Part shown: positions 1-5,702 of the stretch, piece by piece | Position numbering within the stretch: position 1 is the first letter of the stretch | How the letters are laid out: each line of letters opens with the position of its first letter | Source: JBBTTS01 sp038064135 | GTDB lineage: Bacteria; Patescibacteriota; Saccharimonadia; Saccharimonadales; OMJO01 | Assembly (NCBI GenBank): GCA_038064135.1 | Contig: JBBTTS010000036.1 | Location: 1 to 12,653, forward strand | Length of the DNA stretch: 12,653 bases | Reading direction: 5' to 3' | Translations under genes and position numbers: made by a program | The notes under the pieces: generated by a model | Seen by the model: only the letters and a program-made list of their open reading frames with translations | Databases searched by the model: none | Told to the model about the DNA's origin: nothing

Positions 1-292
1 GTTGAAATGGCAAGGCCCTTCCATGTGCTGCAGGCCGGAAACGTTTACTTCTAGGGCCAGGAGTTACACTTATTTCTACGATGTTCAAGGTATCGGGTTT
101 AATATTGTGGTTATAGTCAGCATTAGCTTTGGCACTTTGAATAACTTTTATTATTGGGGTAGCGGCTCGCCTTTGGGTGTGTTGCAATATCACTAGTGCA
201 TCGGCAACAGTGCGACCACGAACCAAACTAGCAACTACACCTAGTTTTCTTGGGCTCATTCGTACACCTTTAGCGATTGCTTTAGTAGTCAT
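1..292 (-). CDS. rplV: Large ribosomal subunit protein uL22 (L22), partial: C-terminus off the left edge
   Basis: uL22 lines the peptide exit tunnel of the 50S subunit with its beta-hairpin and binds all 23S rRNA domains. The reading frame opens at ATG 292 and stays open for 97 codons to the window edge. It begins MTTKAIAKGVRMSPRKLG, which matches the family's VRxSPRK block. Further on come a helix with AKANADYNHN (family: AxANAENNH) and a hairpin strand followed by GPRSKRFRPAAHGRA (family: GPTLKRFRPRARGRA). The conserved last strand lies outside the window. The start is supported by TAGGA five bases upstream, overlapping the rpsS stop codon. It is the last visible gene of the rplC-to-rplV unit, 7 bases after rpsS. 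Family assignment is secure. Confidence 0.95.
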   Translation of the reverse strand, partial: MTTKAIAKGVRMSPRKLGVVASLVRGRTVADALVILQHTQRRAATPIIKVIQSAKANADYNHNIKPDTLNIVEISVTPGPRSKRFRPAAHGRALPFQ

Positions 293-299
293 AATTATC

Positions 300-572
300 C
301 TATTTACCCTTCGCTAACTTACCGCCATGTTTGCGAAATTTACGAGTAGGTGAAAATTCACCCAATTTGTGTCCAACCATATTTTCGGTTATAAAAACTG
401 GCACATGTACTTTACCGTTATGAACAGCAATTGTACGACCCACAAATTCTGGTGGAATTGTACTAGCGCGTGCCCATGTTTTGATAATAGTACGATCTTC
501 GCCGCCTAAAGCAGCCACTTTTTTAGCAAGCTTTGGATCGATAAATGGTCCTTTTTTAAGTGATCTACTCAT
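300..572 (-). CDS. rpsS: Small ribosomal subunit protein uS19 (S19)
   Basis: uS19 binds 16S rRNA in the 30S head, next to uS13, and contacts A-site tRNA. The product is 90 residues, the usual size. It begins MSRSLKKGPFIDPKL (E. coli MPRSLKKGPFIDLHL) and carries the TIAVHNGKVHVPVFITENMV block and GHKLGEFSPTRKFRKH near the C-terminus. I chose ATG 572 because homologs start at M-x-R-S-L-K-K-G-P-F and because AGGGG lies eight bases upstream. An in-frame ATG at 617 would add 15 residues encoded inside the end of rplB and is rejected. Four bases separate it from the rplB stop, so the ribosome binding site lies inside rplB and translation is probably coupled. Confidence 0.96.
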   Translation of the reverse strand: MSRSLKKGPFIDPKLAKKVAALGGEDRTIIKTWARASTIPPEFVGRTIAVHNGKVHVPVFITENMVGHKLGEFSPTRKFRKHGGKLAKGK

Positions 573-576
573 ACGA

Positions 577-1419
577 CTATCCCCTATTCCTCTTAGCCGC
601 ATGACGGCCCTTAACAATAAATTTGTTGCTTATTTTGCGACGACGGGTCTTAAATCCAAGTGTCTTTTGACCCCAAGGTGTTCGTGGGTCTTTACCAATT
701 CCGTGACGACCACCATCACCACCTCCGTGTGGATGGTCAGCAGCGTTCATGACAACACCACGTACTGTTGGGCGGATTCCTTTACGTCGACTACGACCCG
801 CCTTACCAATTTTAATGTTCTTATGCTGTTCGTTGCCAACCACACCAATGCTGGCAGTGCACTCGATGTTTATCATTCTTACTTCGCCGCTTGGCATCCG
901 AATCTGGGCATAAGCACCCTCGCGGGCCATAAGTTGAGCGCTAGCTCCAGCAGCACGAACCATTTGCGCACCCTTACCAGGCGAAAGTTCAATGGCGTGA
1001 ATTGTGCTACCAACCGGAATATCTTTTAAAGCTAATCGGTTACCTGATTCTACAGACACGTCACTGCCAGATTTAATTTTATTACCCTGCTTCATACCAG
1101 ATGTTGCCAATATGTAGTGATATTGATTATTCTGGTCTTTGATACGAGCGATTCGGGCACTGCGATTTGGGTCGTACTCGATTTGCTCAACAACTGCTTC
1201 GGTGCCGGCAGGTAGATTAAAGTTGACGTTTCGATAAAATACACGCGTGCCACCACCACGGTGCCTGGTAGTAATTCGACCCTGATTATTGCGACCGCTA
1301 TTCTTCTTTTTTATTGACGTAAGCGATCGAAGTGGCTTTTTGGTAGTAACAGAATCAAAGTCCTGAGTAGTCATACCCCTAAGACCAGGAGTTGTTGGCT
1401 TGTATAATTTGATAGCCAT
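577..1419 (-). CDS. rplB: Large ribosomal subunit protein uL2 (L2)
   Basis: uL2 is a core 50S protein needed for subunit association and close to the peptidyl transferase centre. The product has 280 residues, against about 273-280 usually. It begins MAIKLYKPTTPGLRG. The GRITTRHRGGG block and the OB/SH3-like RNA-binding core are recognisable. Near the C-terminus it has VVMNAADHPHGGGDGG, which includes the conserved His of the DHPHGGG loop, then TPWGQKTLGFKTRRRK. The start codon shares a base with the rplW stop (TAATG), so translation is coupled. The C-terminus (FIVKGRHAAKRNRG) is basic as expected. A long open frame on the opposite strand here is a shadow of this gene. Confidence 0.97.
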   Translation of the reverse strand: MAIKLYKPTTPGLRGMTTQDFDSVTTKKPLRSLTSIKKKNSGRNNQGRITTRHRGGGTRVFYRNVNFNLPAGTEAVVEQIEYDPNRSARIARIKDQNNQYHYILATSGMKQGNKIKSGSDVSVESGNRLALKDIPVGSTIHAIELSPGKGAQMVRAAGASAQLMAREGAYAQIRMPSGEVRMINIECTASIGVVGNEQHKNIKIGKAGRSRRKGIRPTVRGVVMNAADHPHGGGDGGRHGIGKDPRTPWGQKTLGFKTRRRKISNKFIVKGRHAAKRNRG

Positions 1420-1796
1420 TATTTGCTCTCCTTCTTGGCCGCTTTAGCAGAGCGTTTTGCCAAATTTTCTTGCAATTTAGCAGCTTTTTCGGCTTTTTCT
1501 TCTTCGACTGCAAATACTGGAATCTCGTTGTCTGGCATTAAAGTAACGTAGGCATGTTTACTGTCCGATCTAGAGCCTTGCGACACGCGGCCACCCCGCC
1601 TAACACTTCGCTTTGGTTTACCTTTAATATTTGCAATGTTTACAGACTTAACTTTCACTTTAAACTGCTTACTAACAGCACTGGCCACAGTTAGCTTATT
1701 AGCATCTGCAGGAACTTCAAAAACATAGGTTGCACTACTTTGACTAAGCCCATAGGCTTTTTCTGACATACGAGGTTTTAAAGTCATAGAATTCAT
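1419..1796 (-). CDS. rplW: Large ribosomal subunit protein uL23 (L23) with charged C-terminal tail
   Basis: uL23 sits at the tunnel exit on the outside of the 50S subunit and is the docking site for trigger factor and SRP. The product has 125 residues, longer than the usual 95-100. The core is typical: LKPRMSEKAYGLS (family: PxxTEKS), then TYVFEVPADANKLTVASAV (family: YxFxVxxxANKxxIKxAV), then VKSVNIANIKGKPKR. The extra length is a C-terminal tail of about 30 residues, from about residue 96, rich in Glu, Ala and Lys (for example EEEKAEKAAKLQENLAKRSA), likely helical. Its role is unknown; it may lie on the ribosome surface near the exit. The gene overlaps rplD and rplB by TAATG junctions, and GAGG inside the end of rplD serves as the ribosome binding site. 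Confidence 0.95.
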   Translation of the reverse strand: MNSMTLKPRMSEKAYGLSQSSATYVFEVPADANKLTVASAVSKQFKVKVKSVNIANIKGKPKRSVRRGGRVSQGSRSDSKHAYVTLMPDNEIPVFAVEEEKAEKAAKLQENLAKRSAKAAKKESK

Positions 1797-2452
1797 TATT
1801 TACTAACCTCTTTTACTTGCTTTTCTTTTACGCCAAGCCATTCTGAAATTATCGGTAGCGATTTTTGGCTAATTACTACACTGTCTGCGTTCAAAATATC
1901 GTAAACATTTAGATATTTTGCCTGAACTATATTTACCGCCTGTAGATTCCGTGTTGCTCGTTCGACCAATTTGTCTTTTACGCTTACGACAATTAATGTC
2001 TGCTTTACTGCCCCAATTTTCTGCAACAAGTCTACTGTGTTCTTAACAAGCCCATCCTTACATTCAAAAGTTTCGATTATAATTACTTTGTCTTTACAAA
2101 CAGATAATGCCTGGCGGATTGCTTGGCGTTTTGCGTTCGTAGATAGTTTATGTGAATAATTTTCGTTTCCGGTTGGCCCAAATGTAATGCCACCACCACG
2201 CCAAATTGGATTTCTAGAGGACCCAAAACGAGCTCGCCCAGTGCCTTTTTGCTTCCATGGTTTACGTCCACCACCGCTTACCTCACCGCGAGTCTTAACT
2301 ACTGCCAGATTTTCGCGACCATTAGCAAGATATGCAATATAGGCTTGTTTTAAAAGTTCGTGATTTTTTACTTCCAAATCAAAAATAGACTTGTCTAATT
2401 TTGCATTTGTAGTGGCTTTTGTGCCATTTTTTGTAAAAGTTGCCACGCTCAT
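1796..2452 (-). CDS. rplD: Large ribosomal subunit protein uL4 (L4)
   Basis: uL4 binds 23S rRNA, and its extended loop forms part of the exit-tunnel constriction with uL22. The product has 218 residues, against about 200-210 usually. Diagnostic blocks are the tunnel loop with RGEVSGGGRKPWKQKGTGRAR (from about residue 55), then GSSRNPIWRGGGITFGP, then a C-terminal globular part with KTLIVVSVKD-type strands and NLQAVNIVQAKYLNVYDIL, which matches the family's N-V-x-x-x-x-x-x-N-x-x-D-I-L pattern. It overlaps the rplC stop by ATGA (2449-2452). In gamma-proteobacteria uL4 represses the S10 operon through the leader upstream of rpsJ. Here the structured leader is upstream of rplC instead, so any autoregulation by uL4 would have to act there; this is inference. 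Confidence 0.96.
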   Translation of the reverse strand: MSVATFTKNGTKATTNAKLDKSIFDLEVKNHELLKQAYIAYLANGRENLAVVKTRGEVSGGGRKPWKQKGTGRARFGSSRNPIWRGGGITFGPTGNENYSHKLSTNAKRQAIRQALSVCKDKVIIIETFECKDGLVKNTVDLLQKIGAVKQTLIVVSVKDKLVERATRNLQAVNIVQAKYLNVYDILNADSVVISQKSLPIISEWLGVKEKQVKEVSK

Positions 2453-3066
2453 TTTTTTACTGCCTCTTTAATTATTACTATACCCTTACGTGGCCCTGGC
2501 ACTGCACCAACAACGCCAATCACTCCTAATTCTGAATCGACCAAAGCTACTCGTAAATTGCGAACAGTTACTTGTTCGTCACCCATTTGGCCTGACATTT
2601 TTTTACCCTTAAAAATGCGCTGAGGGTACATCGACCCAATAGATCCTGGTCGTCGATAGCTTCGACCACCATGAGTTTTACGTCCTCGGTGGAAATTGTG
2701 ACGCTTAATTGTGCCGGCAAAACCTTTTCCTTTGCTTGTTCCGGTCGCGTGAATTATATCCCCAACATTAAAAATGTCGGCGGTAATTGTCGCGCCGACT
2801 TTGATTTCTTCTGTAATTTCGTTAATGAGAAATTCACGAATAATTTTTGGCATAATTTTCGCCGCTTTACTGTGACCCACGAGTGCTTTATTAAGTCTTT
2901 TTGATTCTTCGGTACCTAGCTGAACGGCCTGATAGCCGTCTGTTTCGGTCGTTTTTACCTGAGTAATAACACAGGGACTTGCGGAAAGTATTGTCATAGC
3001 AAGAACCGTACCGTCTTTGTCGATGGTACTTGTCATGCCTACCTTGCGGGTAATTAGGGCCTTCAT
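2449..3066 (-). CDS. rplC: Large ribosomal subunit protein uL3 (L3), first gene of the rplC-rplV unit
   Basis: uL3 is an early 50S assembly protein whose extension reaches the peptidyl transferase centre. The product has 205 residues, the normal length. It starts MKALITRKVGMTSTID (family: xGLIGxKVGMTxxF). The central part has ATGTSKGKGFAGTIKRHNF and HRGRKTHGGRSYRRPGSIG, followed by IFKGKKMSGQMGDEQVTVRN near the C-terminus, all uL3 hallmarks. The start at 3066 has AAAGGAA at 3077-3083, ten bases upstream. The stop is TGA, within an ATGA overlap with rplD, which supports a standard genetic code. In most bacteria rplC follows rpsJ directly; here two small genes and a 188-base leader intervene. 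Confidence 0.97.
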   Translation of the reverse strand: MKALITRKVGMTSTIDKDGTVLAMTILSASPCVITQVKTTETDGYQAVQLGTEESKRLNKALVGHSKAAKIMPKIIREFLINEITEEIKVGATITADIFNVGDIIHATGTSKGKGFAGTIKRHNFHRGRKTHGGRSYRRPGSIGSMYPQRIFKGKKMSGQMGDEQVTVRNLRVALVDSELGVIGVVGAVPGPRKGIVIIKEAVKK

Positions 3067-3076
3067 ACTTTATTGG

Positions 3077-3238
3077 TTCCTTTAATTATTCCTCGTGTAA
3101 TATTCACGAGCGTGACGTGAAAAATGCTTGGTCTCAGCTGGTATCTACCTCTGTTATGGGTAGACCTGGACTAATAACCAAGTGCAGGAATTTCTTATAT
3201 ACCGTTACAGATTAACAGACTTAAGCTATATCTGTCAA
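3077..3238 (-). promoter_or_regulatory. Promoter and structured 5' leader of rplC
   Basis: In the 188-base gap between orf96 and rplC, a perfect -35 TTGACA lies at 3233-3238. Eighteen bases on comes TAATCT at 3209-3214, preceded by TGT (an extended -10, but only three of six core matches). Transcription would start near 3202, giving a leader of about 136 bases. The leader holds a compound hairpin at 3127-3182, a second perfect stem-loop at 3092-3110 (CTCGTG, 7-base loop, CACGAG) and the ribosome binding site AAAGGAA at 3077-3083. The layout suggests regulated expression of the following ribosomal-protein genes. The promoter call is moderate because the -10 is poor. Confidence 0.45.
3120..3182 (-). 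terminator. Compound hairpin followed by T-run: terminator of orf96 or attenuator ahead of rplC
   Basis: On the transcribed strand, CTTGGT (3177-3182) pairs with ACCAAG (3127-3132). Inside this, TCTACC (3159-3164) pairs with GGTAGA (3144-3149) around a 9-base loop, and further GG/CC pairing is possible with a bulge. Two bases after the outer stem comes TTTTT (3120-3124). This resembles an intrinsic terminator, but it lies downstream of the probable rplC promoter, so attenuation of the rplC unit is possible. A competing GGTCT/AGACC pairing is also available within the same stretch. Structure was folded by eye only. Confidence 0.4.
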
Positions 3239-3254
3239 TATGTTGTTTATTCTA

Positions 3255-3545
3255 CTACTTAAGAATTTCTATATAAAGGCCCATGTTTGCCCAGAAGCCA
3301 ATAAGCATTGCGATAATTATAACGGCAAATTCAATTTTTCTATCTAGCTTAAAATGCTCGTGGCTTGCAAAAAGTAGCCCAATTACTAATCCAAACGGTA
3401 ATGGTAACTGTTTAGACCCGTCTGCATTAACTAGCCATAACCATTGGCCACCCACTAACGAGTACATTAATAGTTTCAAAAAAAACACACTATCAAGTTC
3501 AGTGTGCTTGGTCTGCAAGGAGCGTTTTTGGTGCTTATTTGCCAT
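3255..3545 (-). CDS. Small three-helix membrane protein, function unknown (orf96)
   Basis: I do not recognise a family. The 96-residue product starts with a hydrophilic, basic N-terminus (MANKHQKRSLQTKH). Three hydrophobic segments follow: about residues 20-39 (FFLKLLMYSLVGGQWLWLV), 48-62 (PLPFGLVIGLLFA) and 71-93 (EFAVIIIAMLIGFWANMGLY). The link between helices 2 and 3 is His- and charge-rich (SHEHFKLDRK). There is no signal-peptide cleavage site or catalytic motif that I can see. It lies between the rpsJ unit and rplC, where a ribosomal protein gene would be expected. No ribosome binding site precedes ATG 3545, but a TATAAT box sits exactly one promoter spacing upstream, so its mRNA is probably leaderless. 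Position suggests expression alongside translation genes; a role at the membrane or in translocation would be speculation. Confidence 0.75.
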   Translation of the reverse strand: MANKHQKRSLQTKHTELDSVFFLKLLMYSLVGGQWLWLVNADGSKQLPLPFGLVIGLLFASHEHFKLDRKIEFAVIIIAMLIGFWANMGLYIEILK

Positions 3546-3560
3546 AAAAAGATTATAACA
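3546..3560 (-). promoter_or_regulatory. Extended -10 promoter giving a leaderless start for orf96
   Basis: On the minus strand the sequence reads TG-T-TATAAT (hexamer at 3552-3557), then six bases CTTTTT, then ATG at 3545. Transcription normally begins about seven bases after the -10 hexamer, which falls on the A of the start codon. No Shine-Dalgarno sequence is present between them. The best -35 match is weak (TTAGCA, spacer about 16), as is common for extended -10 promoters. The box follows just after the stop codon of orf84. Confidence 0.6.
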
Positions 3561-3570
3561 TGCTTATCGC

Positions 3571-3825
3571 TTATGCTAATTGCTGATGCTTTGTATCTAG
3601 ACTTAACTCAGCAACAGGAACCAGGTCACACCGTAGTAAGTGAGACAAGTACGAAGGTTTTTGCCCGCTGCAAGCTAAATTTTGAAGCGCCTTAATTGCA
3701 GCGGCTTCAGAACCAGATTTTATTGCAACTAAAAGTGGAAAATGACATTCTATACAATCTTCTGGTGCATATAATCTCACCAGTTCCCGCGCCAAAAGTT
3801 CTGGTGAAAATTCTGGCCCGGACAT
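3571..3825 (-). CDS. Small cysteine-containing protein coupled to rpsJ, function unknown (orf84)
   Basis: I do not recognise a family. The 84-residue product has C24-x-x-C27-H28, then C52, H62 and C66, a spacing that could hold one metal ion. No membrane segment is visible. A helical N-terminal part (SPELLARELVRLYA) leads into the CIECHFPLLVAIKSGSEAAAIKALQNL stretch, where the second half also looks helical. The start is seven bases after the rpsJ stop, with no clear ribosome binding site, so translation probably depends on ribosomes finishing rpsJ. A start slightly further in is possible but there is no better-placed ATG. Codon use resembles the neighbours. A metal-binding role is inference from cysteine spacing only. 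Confidence 0.7.
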   Translation of the reverse strand: MSGPEFSPELLARELVRLYAPEDCIECHFPLLVAIKSGSEAAAIKALQNLACSGQKPSYLSHLLRCDLVPVAELSLDTKHQQLA

Positions 3826-3832
3826 GCTATCG

Positions 3833-4186
3833 CTACATCTTTATTTCGGCGTCACAACCGGCTGGAAGGCTCAGGTTCATCAAGCTGTCGATAGTCTTGG
3901 GGGTTGGATCGCTTATATCGATAAGTCGCTTATGAACACGCATCTCAAACTGTTCGCGGCCTTTTTTGTAGACGTGCGGACTTTTAATAACAGTATATAG
4001 GGTCTTTTTGGTTGGTAGAGGAATTGGACCCGAAATATTTGCGCCAGTCCGAATGGCAGTGTCGACAATTTGTTTTGCTGCTTGGTCGATCACTTTGTGG
4101 TCATATGCCTTAAGACGAATACGAATCCGCTGCTTCGTTGGTGCAGCAGGCACTGGTTTTACTGCAGTTTTTTTGGCTTCGGCCAT
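3833..4186 (-). CDS. rpsJ: Small ribosomal subunit protein uS10 (S10) with short N-terminal extension
   Basis: uS10 (NusE) is a 30S head protein and also part of the Nus antitermination complex, linking transcription to translation. The product has 117 residues, against about 102-105. From residue 18 it follows the family: QRIRIRLKAYDHKVIDQAA, then GANISGPIPLPTKK, YTVIKSPHVYKKGREQFEMR and HKRLIDI. The first 17 residues (MAEAKKTAVKPVPAAPT) are an extra Ala/Lys/Pro-rich tail. I chose ATG 4186 because AAAGGAG lies about ten bases upstream. An ATG at 4222 would add 12 residues (MLHHINQRRLII) that are coded across the ribosome binding site and match nothing in uS10. The gene has its own promoter and is separated from rplC by two small genes. 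Confidence 0.96.
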   Translation of the reverse strand: MAEAKKTAVKPVPAAPTKQRIRIRLKAYDHKVIDQAAKQIVDTAIRTGANISGPIPLPTKKTLYTVIKSPHVYKKGREQFEMRVHKRLIDISDPTPKTIDSLMNLSLPAGCDAEIKM

Positions 4187-4190
4187 AATA

Positions 4191-4210
4191 ATCAATCTCC
4201 TTTGATTGAT
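4191..4210 (-). promoter_or_regulatory. rpsJ ribosome binding site held in the loop of a perfect stem-loop
   Basis: On the mRNA strand ATCAATC (4204-4210), loop AAAGGA (4198-4203) and GATTGAT (4191-4197) form an uninterrupted seven-pair stem. The core of the Shine-Dalgarno sequence is in the loop, its last G is in the stem, and the start codon is four bases past the stem. The stem is AU-rich and probably weak, so it may present the site rather than block it. Confidence 0.5.
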
Positions 4211-4279
4211 GTGATGTAACATCTTTGGGTTGTTATAGAGAACAATTCCAACGACTTTTAGTCACCACGATTAGTTTAC

Positions 4280-4295
4280 GATATATATTATACCA
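4280..4295 (-). promoter_or_regulatory. Extended -10 promoter of rpsJ
   Basis: TG-G-TATAAT with the hexamer at 4287-4292, a perfect -10 with the TGn extension. No good -35 lies 16-18 bases upstream. The start site would be near 4280, giving an mRNA leader of about 94 bases to ATG 4186. It lies between the tuf terminator and rpsJ, so rpsJ is probably transcribed independently of tuf. Confidence 0.65.
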
Positions 4296-4317
4296 CAGTT
4301 ATTTAGTGATTTTGGGG

Positions 4318-4371
4318 GAAATTAAATAGAGCGGCTTTTGGCCACCCTATAAAATAGTTTATCGACTATTT
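4318..4371 (-). terminator. Probable intrinsic terminator of tuf
   Basis: Two hairpins follow the tuf stop codon. First comes AAATAGT (4365-4371) and ACTATTT (4352-4358) around a six-base loop. Then the segment 4328-4348 forms an eight-pair stem (two G-U pairs) around loop CAAAA, and the next ten bases are TATTTAATTT (4318-4327). The second hairpin plus the U-rich tract is the likelier terminator. The tract is interrupted, so read-through is possible. Confidence 0.6.
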
Positions 4372-4376
4372 GGATA

Positions 4377-5558
4377 CTACTTCGTGATTTTGGTTACTAC
4401 ACCGGCGCCAACAGTACGGCCACCTTCACGGATAGCGAAGCGTAGACCTTGTTCCATTGCAATAGGTGCAAGTAATTTGACCTTAAAGGTTACTGTGTCA
4501 CCTGGCATAACCATTTCTTTGTCAGCAGGAAGCTCAACTTCTCCCGTAACATCGGTGGTCCGGAAGTAAAATTGTGGCTTGTATCCTTTAAAGAATGGCG
4601 TGTGTCGTCCGCCTTCTTCTTTGGTAAGAATATAAACCTCGGCGTCAAATTCGGTGTGCGGAGTAATAGAACCTGGCTTACAAAGTACCTGACCGCGCTC
4701 GATATCGTCGCGTTCGATCCCTCGAAGCAAGATGCCAACGTTGTCGCCAGCCTGGCCTTGATCAAGGTTTTTCTTGAACATTTCAACACCTGTAACGACA
4801 GATTTTTTAGTGTCGCGAATACCGACGATTTCGATTTCTTCGTTAACTTTTACAATACCTTGTTCGATACGTCCGGTAGCTACAGTGCCACGACCCTTGA
4901 TCGAGAATACATCTTCGATAGGCATCAAAAATGGCTTATCAAGTTCACGTTTTGGCTCTGGAATGAAATCGTCCATAGCTTTGACTAGCTCCATGATGGC
5001 GTCTTCGTTAGCAGCGTCGCCCTCAAGTGCTTTAGTTGCTGAACCTTTAATTATAGGAGCGTCTTCGTCGTAACCATTTTTAGCCAATAGTTCGCGAATA
5101 TCCATTTCTACAAGTTCGACCAACTCTGGGTCAGCTAGGTCCATCTTGTTCATGAAAACAAGAATCTTAGGAACACCCACTTGGCGAGCCAATAGTACGT
5201 GTTCGCGGGTTTGTGGCAACGGGCCATCGTTTGCACCAACAACTAAAATTGCACCGTCTATTTGTGCAGCTCCGGTGATCATGTTTTTAACATAGTCAGC
5301 GTGACCTGGCATATCAACGTGCGCGTAGTGACGCTTTTCGCTCTCGTATTCTTGGTGAGAAGTGGCGATGGTAATACCGCGCGCTTTTTCTTCGGGCGCG
5401 TTGTCGATCTGATCGTAGTTGATCGGCTTGTTAACATCACTGGGTAGTTTTTTTGCTAGCACGTGTGTGATTGCGGCTGTTAGGGTGGTCTTACCGTGGT
5501 CAACGTGACCCATTGTACCGACGTTTACGTGTGGCTTGCTTCGGTCAAAATCTGCCAT
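4377..5558 (-). CDS. tuf: Elongation factor Tu
   Basis: EF-Tu is the GTPase that delivers aminoacyl-tRNA to the ribosomal A site. The product has 393 residues, the usual length. G-domain motifs are complete: P-loop GHVDHGKTT (17-25), KARGITI (58-64), DMPGHAD (82-88) with catalytic His86, NKMD (137-140) and GSATKAL (172-178). Domains II and III follow, with GRGTVATGRIEQG, and FAIREGGRTVGAGVV near the C-terminus. One oddity is Met83 where most bacteria have Cys (E. coli C81, DCPGH); the other E. coli cysteine positions 137 and 255 also lack Cys. The sole cysteine I see is in GQVLCKPG of domain II. The start has AGGAG about nine bases upstream. tuf is separated from fusA by two small genes and has its own promoter and terminator. 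Confidence 0.98.
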   Translation of the reverse strand: MADFDRSKPHVNVGTMGHVDHGKTTLTAAITHVLAKKLPSDVNKPINYDQIDNAPEEKARGITIATSHQEYESEKRHYAHVDMPGHADYVKNMITGAAQIDGAILVVGANDGPLPQTREHVLLARQVGVPKILVFMNKMDLADPELVELVEMDIRELLAKNGYDEDAPIIKGSATKALEGDAANEDAIMELVKAMDDFIPEPKRELDKPFLMPIEDVFSIKGRGTVATGRIEQGIVKVNEEIEIVGIRDTKKSVVTGVEMFKKNLDQGQAGDNVGILLRGIERDDIERGQVLCKPGSITPHTEFDAEVYILTKEEGGRHTPFFKGYKPQFYFRTTDVTGEVELPADKEMVMPGDTVTFKVKLLAPIAMEQGLRFAIREGGRTVGAGVVTKITK

Positions 5559-5665
5559 AGATTTTATCTCCTATTTACATTGTTATCGCTCTAGAGCTTG
5601 TTATTTAGTGTTTTCGCGATCCATATTTTGCAGTGACATTACGCAAAAAGCCCTCACGCGAGATA

Positions 5666-5702
5666 CCCTGTTATTATAGCAAAATATTATCTTTCTTGTA
5701 AA
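5666..5702 (-). promoter_or_regulatory. Strong tuf promoter overlapping the end of orf81
   Basis: The -35 TTTACA (5697-5702, five of six matches) is separated by 18 bases from a perfect -10 TATAAT (5673-5678), which also carries the TGn extension. The start site would be near 5666, giving a leader of about 108 bases to tuf. The -35 overlaps the last codons of orf81. The match quality fits the very high expression expected of EF-Tu. Confidence 0.8.

Noticed and set aside
573..617. Upstream ATG extending rpsS by 15 residues
   Set aside because: It lies inside the end of rplB, and family members begin at M-x-R-S-L-K-K-G-P-F, which has a well-spaced ribosome binding site.
481..1029. A 182-codon open frame on the plus strand
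   Set aside because: It lies wholly opposite rplB and rpsS, its product has no family features (runs of Thr and Ser), and it is explained by codon bias of the real genes.
2449..2451. Possible UGA recoding, as in some Patescibacteria (Gracilibacteria, Absconditabacteria)
   Set aside because: rplC ends properly at TGA in an ATGA overlap with rplD, and no gene here has an in-frame TGA at a conserved position.
4187..4222. Upstream ATG extending rpsJ by 12 residues
   Set aside because: The extension would be coded across the strong ribosome binding site of ATG 4186 and has no uS10 similarity.
4572..4988. A 138-codon plus-strand frame opposite tuf
   Set aside because: Antisense shadow of tuf; Phe- and Asn-rich product with no recognisable domain.
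5566..5580. ATGTAA start-stop just before the tuf ribosome binding site
   Set aside because: A two-codon unit can arise by chance and has no ribosome binding site of its own.
5641..5670. Terminator-like CTC-GCGT-GAG hairpin with TTTTT in the tuf leader
   Set aside because: The stem is only three or four pairs and it lies just downstream of the tuf start site; too weak to call.
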